Source of the DNA: Tetradesmus obliquus
Taxonomy: Eukaryota; Chlorophyta; Chlorophyceae; Sphaeropleales; Scenedesmaceae
Assembly (NCBI GenBank): GCA_030272155.1
Contig: CP126200.1
Coordinates: 3,410,001 to 3,474,000 of the forward strand
Direction: 5' to 3'
Length of the DNA: 64,000 bases
Part shown: in pieces, positions 13,129 to 23,873 of the stretch
Layout: each line of letters begins with the position of its first letter
Numbering within the stretch: the first letter of the stretch is position 1
Notes under the pieces: generated by a model
Told to the model about the DNA's origin: nothing
Databases searched by the model: none
Seen by the model: the letters and a program-made list of their open reading frames with translations, nothing else
Program-made: the position numbers and the translations under genes

Positions 13129-14557
13129 TCACAGGTCAGCCATTGGGTCGTCCTGCACGTCCCGCAGCCTGTAGCTTTCCACGCGCTTTTTCTTGGCTGC
13201 TGGCCTGTTGGCAGTGGGCAGCTGCTTCAGGCCGGAGGGAGTCTTCAGCGCACGCTCCCAGGCAGACGCATGCTTCTGGTACAGGTACAGCGCTGCAGGC
13301 GGCAAGCATAGTGCACACAGCAGCAGTGTGAGCACACGTCTGCAGCAGCACGCGGAGATGCGGAGATGCGGACACGTAGCTGACCTGCACACTTGTCCTG
13401 TGAGCTGCAGATGGTGCAGCCACTTGAGCAATGCCCCACACAGCACATGATTTTAAGTTCCACACTCATCCACACGCATTCCTACAAAAACTAAAACAAG
13501 CAGCCGTTAGGCAGTGAACTTCATGTAACTTCATGTAACTTAGGCGGTGAACTTCACACTACACACTGCATCATCATCATCATGTTACCCATCAAGCCAT
13601 AGCACACACTGCATCATGTTGACGCCAGCTGAGGTCCTCTGCTTACATGTACGATGCAAACCTATGTCAACTCTATCAAGTATGTCCACACTCTGCGCAC
13701 CTGCGCGCGCGTCGTCCACGGAGCTGTGCTCGCCCTCCTGGATGACCAGGCCCAGCTCCTGCAGCGCCAGGTGGCGCAGCGCACGCGGCCGCCGCTTGCC
13801 GCCCTTGCTGAACATGAACGGCGGGAACCTGCGGTCAGGAGTCGCACGGTGCGATGGAAGACACATAGATCGCACGTAAGACTTTGGCCAATGCACAGCA
13901 AGTGCATGACCTGGTCATCTGGCTCATGAAATGCATGAAAGTGATGAGCGGCGTGCTTAGTGGAGGCGAGATTGCGCAGCGGTCGCTGCCCTTGCTGAAC
14001 ATGAAGGGAGGGAATCGGCGGTTGTTGAACAGCCGCGATTTGTACGGGTTGTGCCTGTCACAATACGAAGTTGGGTTGTTTCCGAGTGGACGAACCTCAC
14101 AGGGCGCAGGACACAGGACTAGACACACACATGCACGCAGATGCAGCGCATGGCAGGCCAGACACATCTGCATGCACACTCGCACTCACTTTGCTGTGTC
14201 GCGGATGGCCTTGCGTGGGTGGCTGAGCATCAGCACTTTCAGATCCTTGCTCAGGCCATGCCCCACTAGCGTGCGGCCCTGCAGCAGCTCCGCTGCAGCC
14301 TTCTGGACCTCTGCCAGCTCAGGCGCCCCCTGCACCTCCTTGGCTGTGACGCCGCTGACCCATGTCCTGCAAGCAAACACCACGATTGGCGACAGAAAGC
14401 CGTGCACAGCAGCACCACGGCAGCAGCAGCAGCAAGCCCAGGGTTGGTGCGGAGTCTCCTGACCCATCTTACAGGGTATTGATCGCGTGCTAGCGGTGCG
14501 CGGCCTTGAACATGGCACGCTGCAACAGCTGCAGGCGCCCCATCACCACGCACACAT

Positions 14558-14600
<43 letters not shown>

Positions 14601-15474
14601 ATGCCGGTGCACACGACCATTTCCTGTAAGGAGTACCACTTGAACATGTTGAAAACCCCGTTGTCAATTACCGCTAACATGTAAGCATGCTGCCAAATGC
14701 AATCTTTCCGTCATCATGACTTGTCCTAGCCGCCACACCTGTAGTCAGTGACTGGCTCCTTCTGAGCCACAAAGGAATCCAGCAGCACGTTGCCCGCAGC
14801 ATTCACCTGCACAGGTAAAGAGTTGGCAAAGTGAGCAGGCAAGACAGCCACGCAGCAGTCAAGAGAAGTGCAGGTCAGATGCGTGCTCAGTTGCAGAGCC
14901 GCCAGCAGCCAAGGGTGTGGCCAGGTGCAAGCGCGCACACATGCACAGAGGCAGCTAATTAGACGTGGAGGAACCACAAAGCACTAACTCGGGTTCTATG
15001 GTTCAACCATGTTATGTGGTTGTGCGCAGCACGCCACTCACGATGCTGACGCGTGCCAGGGAGTCCCTCTCTCCGCCAGGCCCCACCCCCACCATCTCAC
15101 AATCCATTGCCACTATGGGCGTGGCCTCCTTGTTGCGCCCTATGCTGCCTATCTGCTTCTTGGCTGCGCTGCTGCTGCTGCCTGCTGCTCCTGGCGCCTG
15201 CCCAGCGCCCTTGCGGGGCCGCTTGGGCTTTGCAGCTTGCTCTGCCACCAGCTGCTGCTTCAGTGCCTGCCAGTTGCTGCCAATCGCGGCGGGCTGCTTC
15301 GGCTGCCACGGCTTTGCTGCTGCTGCTGCTGTAGCTGGGACTGCTGCACCGTCTGCACCTGGTGTATCGGTGGCGGCAGCGCTGACGTGGTTGGCTGCAG
15401 CTGCAGCACCAGCACCAGCAGCAGCTGCCTCGCTGCCTAACTTGTGCTTTGGTTTGTTGCTGCGCTTTTTAAAG

Positions 15475-15509
<35 letters not shown>

Positions 15510-15863
15510 AGGCGCCTGCTGTGCTGTGTTGCCACGCTGCACTGCCTGCTGCTGGTGCTGCTGGTGGCTTGCTGCCCCATCCTGCTGAGCTTGCTGCTGC
15601 TTGTGTTGCTTCCCAGCTGGCTGCTGCTGTGTGCCCTCAGGCTGCTTGCGCTTGCCGAGCCCAGCTGGCTTACCTTGCTGCTGCTGCTGCTGCTGCTTCT
15701 GATGTGGCTTCTGCTGAGCAGCGCCTGCATGCTTCTGCTTGGCAGGGTGGCTTGCTCCCTTGCCCCCAGCTAGCATTGCAGTGCCTGGCTTGACAGGCGC
15801 AGCTGCCTTATGCACCGGCACTATGGGCCGAGCAAGGCCCCTCTTTTTGTGCTTCTGCTGCAT
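13129..15863 (-). CDS. REXO4: RNA exonuclease 4 (REXO4-like, DEDDh)
   Basis: Exons 15863-15042, 14806-14739, 14366-14190, a 9-nt microexon 14054-14046, 13828-13701 and 13292-13129 give about 455 residues in phase. REXO4 is a nuclear/nucleolar 3'-5' exonuclease linked to pre-rRNA processing. A long basic, Gln-rich leader (KKR near the start; SNWQALKQQL, shared with the family) precedes the nuclease domain. DEDDh residues are visible: MDCEMVG (D254, E256), HGLSKD (D338) and EGEHSSVDDA (H393, D398). The start chosen is the first ATG; no other ATG lies in the 95 nt between it and the upstream stop. The microexon is the least certain join: the 14054 exon also reads on into FPPFMFSKG, duplicated in the 13828 exon, but only the 9-nt version has a GT donor and keeps phase. 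Long CTG runs at about 15476-15510 encode poly-Gln. Confidence 0.88.
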
Positions 15864-15958
15864 TGTTTTTGCGTCCCTGCTGCACTGCCAGCGGTGCTTA
15901 GCGCGTGTTTTGCGGGTTGCTGTTTGCGCTGCTGTTGTTGGTGTGCGTGTTCTGCAAC
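15864..15958 (-). other. 95-nt inter-ORF spacer, possible bicistronic junction
   Basis: The prefoldin-like ORF stops at 15959 and REXO4 starts at 15863 on the same strand, in a different frame. The spacer holds no ATG on the transcript strand and is too short for a normal 3' UTR plus promoter. This matches the polycistronic arrangement reported for some green algae. An alternative is an intron of about 80 nt from the GTGAGT at 15962 to a GCAG near 15880, which would fuse the two frames. Confidence 0.5.
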
Positions 15959-16630
15959 TCACTGCTGCTGCTGCTGCTGCTTGCTCCCCTCGTGCTTGGC
16001 TAAGCTATCTGCATACAGCAGCAGCAGAAGCAGAAGCTACTGATCAACACGGTCGTCAGATACCTGTTGGCAAAATGTTGAGGACGGCATGTGATCAGCA
16101 TGCACAGCTCAGTGACAATATTGTCTCAGCATCCATGCCCTTGCACGGGTTCCCGCAGATCTGCTGCAGCACCACACCACGCCTGCTGCTATGCGCACTC
16201 ACCAGCTATGTGTTTCACTGCTGCGGGCTTGCTGCTGCTGAAGAAAAGGTTACCCTTTTTGACATAGACGGCCTGCAGGGAGTGCAGCAGCAGCCACTGG
16301 CCTCAGTGCAGCAAGACAGGCTGCAATGTTGCGACGCAGCACAATACGCATCATGTAAATATGCAGAAAACAGAAACACAACCACACTTGGACTTAGGTT
16401 GTTGCCATGACAGCTGGCCATCTGCTGCTCACCCTGCCGTCCTTCAGGCTGGCTAGCTCCGCCTGTGCAACTCTTAGTGTCTGCTCCTGCAGTCAGGCAG
16501 GATAGCTGTGACTCACACGAACAGCGCATGTAAGTTAACATTTTCAGCTGGCTTGACTAAGTACCTGCAGCTGCTTCGGCTTGTTCAGACTGCTGCTGCT
16601 GTTGCTGCTGCTGCTGCGGCCACAGTCCAT
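15959..16630 (-). CDS. Small prefoldin-like protein (79 codons, four exons)
   Basis: Exons 16630-16565, 16486-16433, 16272-16203 and 16008-15959 join in phase (66, 54, 70, 50 nt) to 79 codons and a TGA. None of the exons is long enough to stand out alone. The start lies in a strong context (GCCATGG). The product has a Ser-rich start, a short coiled coil (EQTLRVAQAELASLKDGR), a middle with VYVKKGNLFF and a second helix (AAVKHIADSLAKHE). That helix-VY..-FF-helix plan resembles the prefoldin-like ASDURF type (PAQosome/R2TP-linked in animals); the assignment is from memory of the pattern. It ends in poly-Gln. A GTGAGT overlaps the stop, so alternative splicing into REXO4 is possible. Confidence 0.6.
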
Positions 16631-16964
16631 GGCAATCAGCGTTGCATCATCGCAGCTGTGGCGGAAGATATATAACAGCACGCATCACAAGTTGTTGTGA
16701 TTTTGACGAGACAGAAGGCGTTCAAGTCGTATGGCACAACCCTGTCAGAAAGTTCGTCACTTTGAACTGGTTGTGCAGGTGCACTCTGACACGTGCTGTC
16801 GTTACTGGCGTTTCGAAATCTGGTCGTTTTGCATCATTGTCTCCGCTTTTATACGTCACGAGGTGCAGAACATTGTCACCATTGCCTCAGGCTGCAACCC
16901 ATCACCTGCCACGGGTGCACAATCGCCACCGTTTCGACGGTGCACACAACGCACTTCAACAACA
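16631..16964. promoter_or_regulatory. Divergent promoter region, prefoldin-like/REXO4 and LZTFL1
   Basis: The 334 bp between two start codons facing away from each other must contain promoter and 5' UTR for both directions. I see a TATATAA at about 16669 (+) and no other recognisable element. Confidence 0.4.
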
Positions 16965-19429
16965 ATGGCTGATGATCTCACAGACTTGCACGAGCTGCAT
17001 CTGCAAGCCTTCCTGCGGTTCAGCGTGCTGAAGAGGCAGCAGCATGTCAGGGAGGTGCTGCAGTGTGTCGATGAGTGCCAAGAATCTAGCATCAGCTCAG
17101 GGGTAAGTAATGCTGTAAGCCATTAATGCTGATCACGTTGCACATCTGGGGCTTTTAGGGCCGCAGCACTCCTGTGCCGTGTGCAGTAGCAGCGGGAGCC
17201 TGCGCACACTGTGGTTGTCATCCTTTGACCAAGTTTTGACCACTGGCTGCTGTCCCCTGATGGCCTCACTGTGCTGTGGCAACTGCGCAGGAGATGTACA
17301 GCAGCAGAGAAGTTTCCTCTATCTTGGATGGGCTGCGTGAGGAGCTGGGTAAATACATCAAGAAGGCACGCACTGTTGTGCTTGACCCTGCTTGAATCAG
17401 CGTGTTGTCAGGCGCTGCGGCACCGCTGCCCCACTGCGATCTTCTGTGCAGCCACAATCTGAAGTATGATAGCATATCAGGTACCTCCTTGACCCTAGCA
17501 GCAACACACATGACCTGCAGCAATGGCTGATGCCAACAGAGGTTGGCACTTCAATGCACGGGTGCTGCCAGCAACTGCTCATTCTGACCCCAGTGCCGCA
17601 TGCTTGCAGGAAGTGGAAAACGCCTACCACTCCTGCGCACTTCTTGTCAAGCTGCAGCTGGTAGAGGCACAGAGAGCTGGCGCAAGCATCACCATTGACA
17701 CCAACCAACTTGAGAACGAGGCATTGCTGCAGCAGATCAGGGCATGCGAGCAGGCAGCATTGTTGCGGCCAGCAGCAGACTTTGCAGCAAAGCGGGCAGG
17801 TGTGCTTCAGTAGCAGCAGGAGTTGAGTGGCACAGCAATACACTGCTGAGCTACAGAGTAATGCACTGTGGAGCATATGTTCTGTAGCGCAGCCTTTGCA
17901 CGCGAAGCAACTGACAGACCACGCTCAGCACTGCTGTTACTGCAGCGTGCAGGACATAGCAGCTAGTAACTTCACACTGGGTGAAGCACTTGTTTGACAT
18001 GCAACAGGTGAAGCCGGATCTGTTGTGCATGTGCTCCCCTTGTTGTCATGCCCGAGTGCATATATGCAAGACAACATCATGGTGCTCTTCACATTTGCTT
18101 TCCAACTGCTTTTGCTGCTTTGTGCGGCTGTGCAGGCGTTCTAGGTGGGCTGGGCACTGCTGGCGTCAAGACAGTGGCAGACCCTGCAGGTGAGCACAAC
18201 AGGCGTGGTGCAGCACTGCTGTTGCGGTGCTTGTGGGTGGTGTTTGCGTCACCTCTTTGCAGCATTGTGCTGTTACTGTGCACTGCGCCAACGATTGGAG
18301 TTGCTGCATCATACATTGCCACCAAGTAGTAGGTTGGATTCCCACAAGTGTAAACACCTTGTCCCAAAGCTACAGCAGCAGCACCATTTTTTCACAGCAT
18401 AGAACGCTTCATGCCACGGATGTGCTTTTCTGCACATGTTTCTGCAGCAAGCTTGCAGCGGCTGCATGGCTCTGGACTTCTGTATGCGTTGTCTCCTGCA
18501 AACTGCTGTAGTGCTGCAGCAGCGGGATCGCCTCAGGACGGAAGTGGAGGCGCTGCAGTCGCGCCTACACTCCCTGCAGGCAGCTGCCAACACTACCATG
18601 GGGGCAAAGACAGACCTGCAGGGGCAGCTATCAGATGCACAAGCAGCACTTGCAGTCAAAGAGGCAGAGCTGGTGCAGGCCAGAAGCGCTTTGCAGGCAT
18701 ACAAGGCGGCAGCTGACGCAGGCAATGCTGCTGGGGCAGAAGCAGCAGCAGTGCAGCAGGCGGCAGCACTGCAGCAAGCCCAGGCAGCAGCACGTGCAGC
18801 GCAGCAGCAGATGGAGGCGGCTCAGCAGCAACTGAAAGAGAGGGAGGCAAAGGTGGGTCGCGACTGCAAACCGATGCCTGCCCTTTGGGGTGTGAGCACG
18901 GCTCGCCCAGGCTGAGTGTCCCCAAGTACATATTGGCCGGGCATGCCGCTAGCACATACTCAGCATAGCATGCAGCAAACATATGGTCCTGCAAACATAT
19001 GCATGCACGCACAGGACAGCGACACCGCTTCCACTACGCAGCTGCAGAAGTTCTTCTGCTTGTTGCTGCTGTGGTTGTTGATGGCTCATGCAACCTGAAG
19101 CATGCAAGGCAAGCACAACCTTGCTGCTCCTAGCAGGCCACTCAGCTAGCGTTGCAGCATCAGCGTGATCACAAGGCAGGTCGTACTCACTGTGTGTGCA
19201 TGGGCGTACTGCTGTCTTGCAGGCCAAAGCAGCAGAGCAGGCGCTGACCGGCAAGCTGCAGCACACGCCGCAGTGGCAGCAGATGCGGCAGCTGCTGCAG
19301 GAGAAGAGCCAGGAGGTGATGCAGCTGCGGCAGCAGCTGGCCAAGTACCAGCCGCAGGATGTGCCCAACGCAGATGCTGTGCAGAGTGGTGCGCAACCTG
19401 CACGTGCTGCGGCAGTGCACCAGTTCTGA
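16965..19429 (+). CDS. LZTFL1: LZTFL1/BBS17-like coiled-coil protein
   Basis: Exons 16965-17102, 17291-17348, 17614-17799, 18136-18189, 18512-18852 and 19223-19429 join in phase to 327 residues (human LZTFL1 is 299). LZTFL1 binds the BBSome and regulates its ciliary trafficking. The N-terminal helical part (LHLQAFLRFSVLKRQQHVRE; then EVSSILDGLREEL) and QLENEALLQQIRACE fit the family. The C-terminal half is a heptad-rich coiled coil, and the end (MRQLLQEKSQEVMQLRQQL followed by AKYQPQD) parallels the conserved LZTFL1 tail. The donor at 17349 with acceptor at 17614 was chosen because it alone keeps the frame; the nearby AG at 17609 does not. A TGTAA at about 19640 is a plausible polyadenylation signal. 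Presence implies retained ciliary genes even if flagella are rarely formed. Confidence 0.85.
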
Positions 19430-19781
19430 CAGCAGGAACTGAAGGCATGTGTGCCGTGATGTCAGCAATGATGTTGGGCTGCAGTCGTCAGCTGCAGGTG
19501 TTTGTCATTGCAGTGGTGTGTCTATAAGAAAAATTTTAATGCAGTGGTGTGTGTGCTGTCACAGGTGCCTTGGGTGGTGAACAACAAATGCCTTAAGCTT
19601 CTGACAGCAGAACTTCTGCTGAGCTCAAGGTTCCACAAATGTAACAGCATACATGCTACCGGACAGATGGCAGCCCGCTAGAGAGTACTCAGAGCATCAC
19701 GGGAGCGTGCCCCAGCGGGCGCCGCCCAGCGACACCCGGCAGGTGTCATCAGCAGGGCTCTCCTGGTCCAGCGTTGCTTGA

Positions 19782-19884
19782 ACATTACATTACATTACAT
19801 TACATGCTCCACTCAACGAGGAGTGGGAACCCCAGTCAGGAGCCAACGAGAGGCTCATAGGGGGAGGAAACATCGAAGAACAAC
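19782..19884 (-). mobile_element. Non-LTR retrotransposon 3' end with (TGTAA)n tail
   Basis: On the - strand a unique 3' segment runs into about five TGTAA units. The same segment occurs at 25835-25940 on the + strand, almost identical over about 100 bp. A simple pentamer tail instead of poly-A at the element's end is typical of some LINE families. The copy is heavily 5'-truncated and carries no coding sequence. Confidence 0.7.
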
Positions 19885-19931
19885 TTGAAGGTGGTTCTGT
19901 GCAGTCTAGGAGCAGCATCTTACAGTCAATT

Positions 19932-20260
19932 CACAAGTTCTTTTAGCCTTCAATTCAAGGCCGGCTAGCTTGAGGCGCACCGCCGGGCGGTGCTGCTAGC
20001 TTGCTTGTACGTATGTATACTTCAAGCCTGAAGCCTTCCAAATGGTAGGAGGCGTGCACGCCTCCAAATGGTAGGAGGCGTGCACGCCTCCACGTGGAGG
20101 CGCATGAGGTACCCTCATCGCCACACACGTCCCCTTCCTTAACTTACTTGGGTGTCAAGTGTGAACACACCACGCGTAGCTCATTCATTCATTCAGCCTG
20201 AAGCTTAAAGCAGGAACCTCAAGCTAGCAGGCCTTGAGTTGAAGGCTAAAAGAACTTGTG
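19932..20260. mobile_element. MITE-like/foldback element with 43-bp inverted repeats
   Basis: Left arm 19932-19974 and right arm 20218-20260 are inverted repeats matching at 41 of 43 positions (starting CACAAGTTC, ending CTTGAG). The 243-bp interior has no open frame and contains two tandem copies of a 26-bp unit, each with an 18-bp perfect palindrome. Short GC-rich hairpins (CACCGCC/GGCGGTG types) adjoin both arms. No clear target-site duplication is visible, so the exact ends are uncertain. Confidence 0.7.
20048..20091. repeat. Two tandem 18-bp perfect palindromes
   Basis: GGAGGCGTGCACGCCTCC occurs at 20048-20065 and 20074-20091, each its own reverse complement, with an 8-bp spacer. They form the core of the inverted-repeat element and could extrude hairpins or bind a dimeric protein. 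Confidence 0.8.
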
Positions 20261-21852
20261 CACCGGCGGTGCACGGTGCAAGGCTTGCTTCAATGGTATC
20301 ACCAGCTGGTAGCTACCCCTTCAGGGGGTTGTCGCGACATCGCAGTGACGTGAGTCTCGGCTGATAAACCTCTTCCCCGATGTAAGCACGCCGAATCAAG
20401 CCGGGGAACTTGTCACAAGTTATGTTGAACACTGTGGCACTGCACTGCAGCCTTGATGGCTTGCTCCAAGGACAACCCACTCGAAGCATCAGGGGATCGT
20501 GGTGTCGGGGCTCTCCTGGTCCAGCTATGCATTTCTTTGGTTCTTTGCAGTCTAGTTCAGCGTAATATTGTCACATTACAGTTCTGTCATAGAACAGTGT
20601 GCAAGTAGGGTTTTGACTGCTTCTGCAGTTCACTGCAGCTGCTGGCTCGCTGCTTGCCCAAGACCAGGTCTTGCGTACACAAGTTTGTGACCTTAGTGGT
20701 TTCGTTTATGGTAAACAACTGCAATATGCAGCGACTGGTGGCTGACACTGTAAGTGCTTGGACGGATATGGGTCCTCGTGATGAATGCCGAAGTCATGCC
20801 GAATGCCGAAGTCATGACAGGAGTAGCGGTTGTGGTTGAAGTGGTGGTTGGATGTGGATCAAGGTGTGAACATGTTGCATGCTCGAGCTCGATGTGGTCG
20901 CTCCATCCTGGGCGGGTGTCATATCTCCACTGAGTGGTAGGTCGCCGGGATGCAGAAGATGACGATCGATGCCTTGCAGCAGCACGACGTCTTTTGAACC
21001 TGTATGCCTTTCTTGATAATTTTTTTCTTTGGACTTATTCAATAGTCGCAGCTGCTGACAAAGCGGCACGCTGACGCCTGGCCATGGCCCCTCGCCATCA
21101 CTGAGCCCCTGAGCCCCTGAGACACCGTTCCATGCTCTGGCATGCTGTTGCTGAAGAGCTCCAGCATACGCTTAGTGTTCGGCGCAATCATTACTAGCTA
21201 CGTAGCTACTCTGTATACAGAGTTTTTAATAGTAAGAAATCCTAGCGTGCTTGGTCACGCTTCTTCCACGTGGCAATTTGCCAAGCTGCTTAAACTGTAA
21301 CTCCTCCCCACAGACATCGATGTGAGTGGTTTGATATCAAACCAACAGTTATAGCATATAACAGCTTTGCAGGCCACAAAGGCTGATTTATGGTGCATCA
21401 GCGAGGAGATCAGCACTCAGGGCTCGCGGGAGGCAGACTGGGGCCTACCCATACTCACACGCCCTGAGCTAGCCGCTGTAACTGCTAGTATGCCACGGAG
21501 CGCTGCAACCTGCGAGGTGCGTGCATGACGTAAAGCATCCCAGAGGTTTGGCGCCTTGCACTGCTTGTGGGAGGTTTGCGAAGCCCAGCAAGCGCACAGG
21601 CACGTTCGTGCGCAGCAGAAGTCTTTGGTACACGCTTTGCAACCATTCACACGGACCTTTGGACACTACCAGGCCAGGCGACGCACCTGCTGTGCAGGGT
21701 AGTCACTGATCAGTAGTCATGACTACTAGATGATCTCACTGAGATTACTCCTTCGCAGCGGTTGAGGTGGTGTCTCCACGCTTTGTCCAATTGTTAAACA
21801 CCCCGCCGAAACTGTTTCTGGTCACATCTGTCTTGTTGCTGTCGTCTGCAGG

Positions 21853-23615
21853 CCGGCCCTACGGCCTGCTTGTTTTTTTGCCAGGGCCCCACCAGCTGCA
21901 GATGTGACCAGCGAAGAGATCAGCGCAATATTCTCCCAGGATGGATCCGTGGAAGGCGTCAACATCTACCGAAGCTGGTATGTATGCTTAACAGTGGCTG
22001 ATGAAGCAGGCACAACCAGTTTGCCTGCTGAACATAAGCAGGCCCTGCTGCGGCAGCAGTACCGCAAAGAGTGCAAAGAGCCACAGTTTGCATCTATGCA
22101 GTACAGCAGTATGCAACTGTGCTGGCAGTGTATCGTTTTGATCTGTGTTGCGCTGCTGCTGCTGCTGCCGCTGCAACAGGCCAACAGCCAAAACCTCCAA
22201 AGGGTGCGGCACAGTGCAGCTGGCAACGTGCGCAGCAGCATCTGCTGCGCTGCAGTGCTTTGCTGGCACCTGCCCCATCTCCCGCGCACAGGCCCCGCTG
22301 GTGGTGGAGTGGTGTGACAGCCGCAAGCAGCGCAGCCCTCCCCCGGGTGAGGTTGCAGCAGCGCACATCGTATTGTGTCACCAGCCAGCCACACTGCTCA
22401 CTCACTCGTGCTGAGTCATTGCTGGCCGTCACCAGTCCCAGTGCTACTGGAGGGCTCACTCCAAAGCCAGCCTGTTTGGAGTCACACAGCCACTCTTCCC
22501 CGCGCGCCGGTCCTTATACATATGCTGACAAGCTAGCGCACGGCTCACCGGCCAGCGATTGCTCATCACTGAGCATTGCTAGTTCCAGTGGAGCTGCTGC
22601 GCAGGCCAAGCTGTCCACTTCCTGCATTTACTCCCGCAGCTTAGCGCCCATATGCCCCACAGCCTTAGCCAGTCCCATCAGCCATGCAGCCACCCACCAC
22701 ACACATGCGCGCGCGTTGCTGCTGCTGCTGCTGCTGCTGTTGCTGCTGCATAGCATTGTGTGGCACGAGGCTCTCATGCTCACACGTGCTACTGCCGCCT
22801 GCACAAATCTGCAAACTCTGCAGTCAAGGGCACTGCGCTGTCCAAGGACTCTGCGGCTGCAGCAGACCAGGAGCCTGCCTGCACGCCCCTGGGGGGCAGC
22901 GACACAAGTGACACCTCGCCAACCCGGAATGCTGCCGTACCGGAAGGCAGCGGCCGCAACAAGGCACCCACCAAAGGCAGCAGCCAGCCAGGCGCTTCCA
23001 GCCACGAGCTGCTCAATGCATCTCTAGAGGTAGGCCTGTCAGCCTCAAACAGAGGTACCAGCACCAGCATACCTGTTGGTGACATGTAACTGGTACAGCG
23101 CTGCCAATTGCTGCTGCTGTGGCGACGTCGCCATAGCTTGTAGAGCAGCTGAACAGCAACATGTTGCTGTGTGCTGGTGCTGACAGGCAGCTGCCCCTGC
23201 TGTCCTGCTGCGCTGACATGTGCAGATGCTGAGCATGTCTCTTCCTCCCACTACCACAGCTGCTGGCTCCTCCTCTGCCAGCAGCAGCAGCAGCAGCAGC
23301 AGCGGTGCTCCAAGTCAGCTGTACGCCCTGCAGCAGCAGCAGCAGCAGCAGAAGCGCTACTCTTGGTCGGGCATACTACCCGCTCCTTTACCAGCAGGTT
23401 GTGCAGCTTCCCCACCCCAGGACGCTGCGTGGTCACTCCTGGGCAGCACACACCAGGCGCCCTGGCAGCAGCAGGCCACGCAGAGCCAGCAGCAGCGCAT
23501 GCAACAGCGTGCAATGTGCTACGGCGCACAGCAGTCTGGCTTTCCAGCCAGCCAGCGCAGCAGCAGCTGCCCAAATGGTGCAAGATGGACCATGGCTGGT
23601 GCTGCCTTGCCAACC

Positions 23616-23654
<39 letters not shown>

Positions 23655-23873
23655 AGGGTGGGGCCCCTGCCATCGACACCGCCGGTCTGGTGTGCCAGCG
23701 CTGCTTTGGTGGGGAACTCTGGTTCTCTGCAGAGCGGCAGCAGCAGCAGCAGTTACACCAACCTCAAGGCAGCTGACCAGCTGCTGCGCCTGCAGCAGCA
23801 GGTGTCAAACATGCCAGCTGTGCAGGCATCACGAGCGTACTGCAGCCTTGGCAGCGCACCCAGCTTGAGATGA
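21853..23873 (+). CDS. RRM RNA-binding protein, CELF/FCA-like (5' end unresolved)
   Basis: Exons about 21853-21977, 22180-22346, 22824-23029 and 23226-23873 join in phase to a TGA. They encode one RNA recognition motif: an RNP2-like strand (CFFARAPP), helix VTSEEISAIFSQDG, strand VEGVNIYRSW, an RNP1-like strand SKGCGTVQLAT, helix AAASAALQCF, and a final strand APLVVEWCDSRKQ. The LVV-x-W/F-D-ending is like CELF/Bruno and FCA RRMs. The rest is Ser/Gln/Ala-rich and probably disordered, with CAG runs at about 23280 and 23620. RNP1 lacks the usual aromatic at its last key position (VQL instead of VxF), so RNA binding may be weakened. The first exon and start codon were not found; they should lie between 20600 and 21850. 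Confidence 0.65.

Larger units (their letters stand above)
19430..21852. other. Gene-poor, mobile-element-rich interval
   Basis: About 2.4 kb without a supported gene. It contains the LZTFL1 3' flank, a LINE 3' end (19782-19884), an inverted-repeat element (19932-20260), two 18-bp palindromes, and an 18-bp direct repeat (GGGCTCTCCTGGTCCAGC at about 19755 and 20517) that brackets the elements. From about 20640 to 21850 I see only short open frames; a small ATG exon with donor GTGCGT near 21491 could be the first exon of the RRM gene but cannot be joined convincingly. Confidence 0.5.

Noticed and set aside
22071..23027. 318-codon open frame on + across the RRM gene
   Set aside because: Runs through two introns in a frame different from the RRM; contains poly-Leu from a CTG tract. 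The spliced exons in other frames encode the RRM.
23251..23873. Overlapping frames around CAG runs at 23280 and 23620 considered as separate genes
   Set aside because: All derive from the same triplet tracts; only the frame joined in phase to the RRM exons ends at a matching stop.
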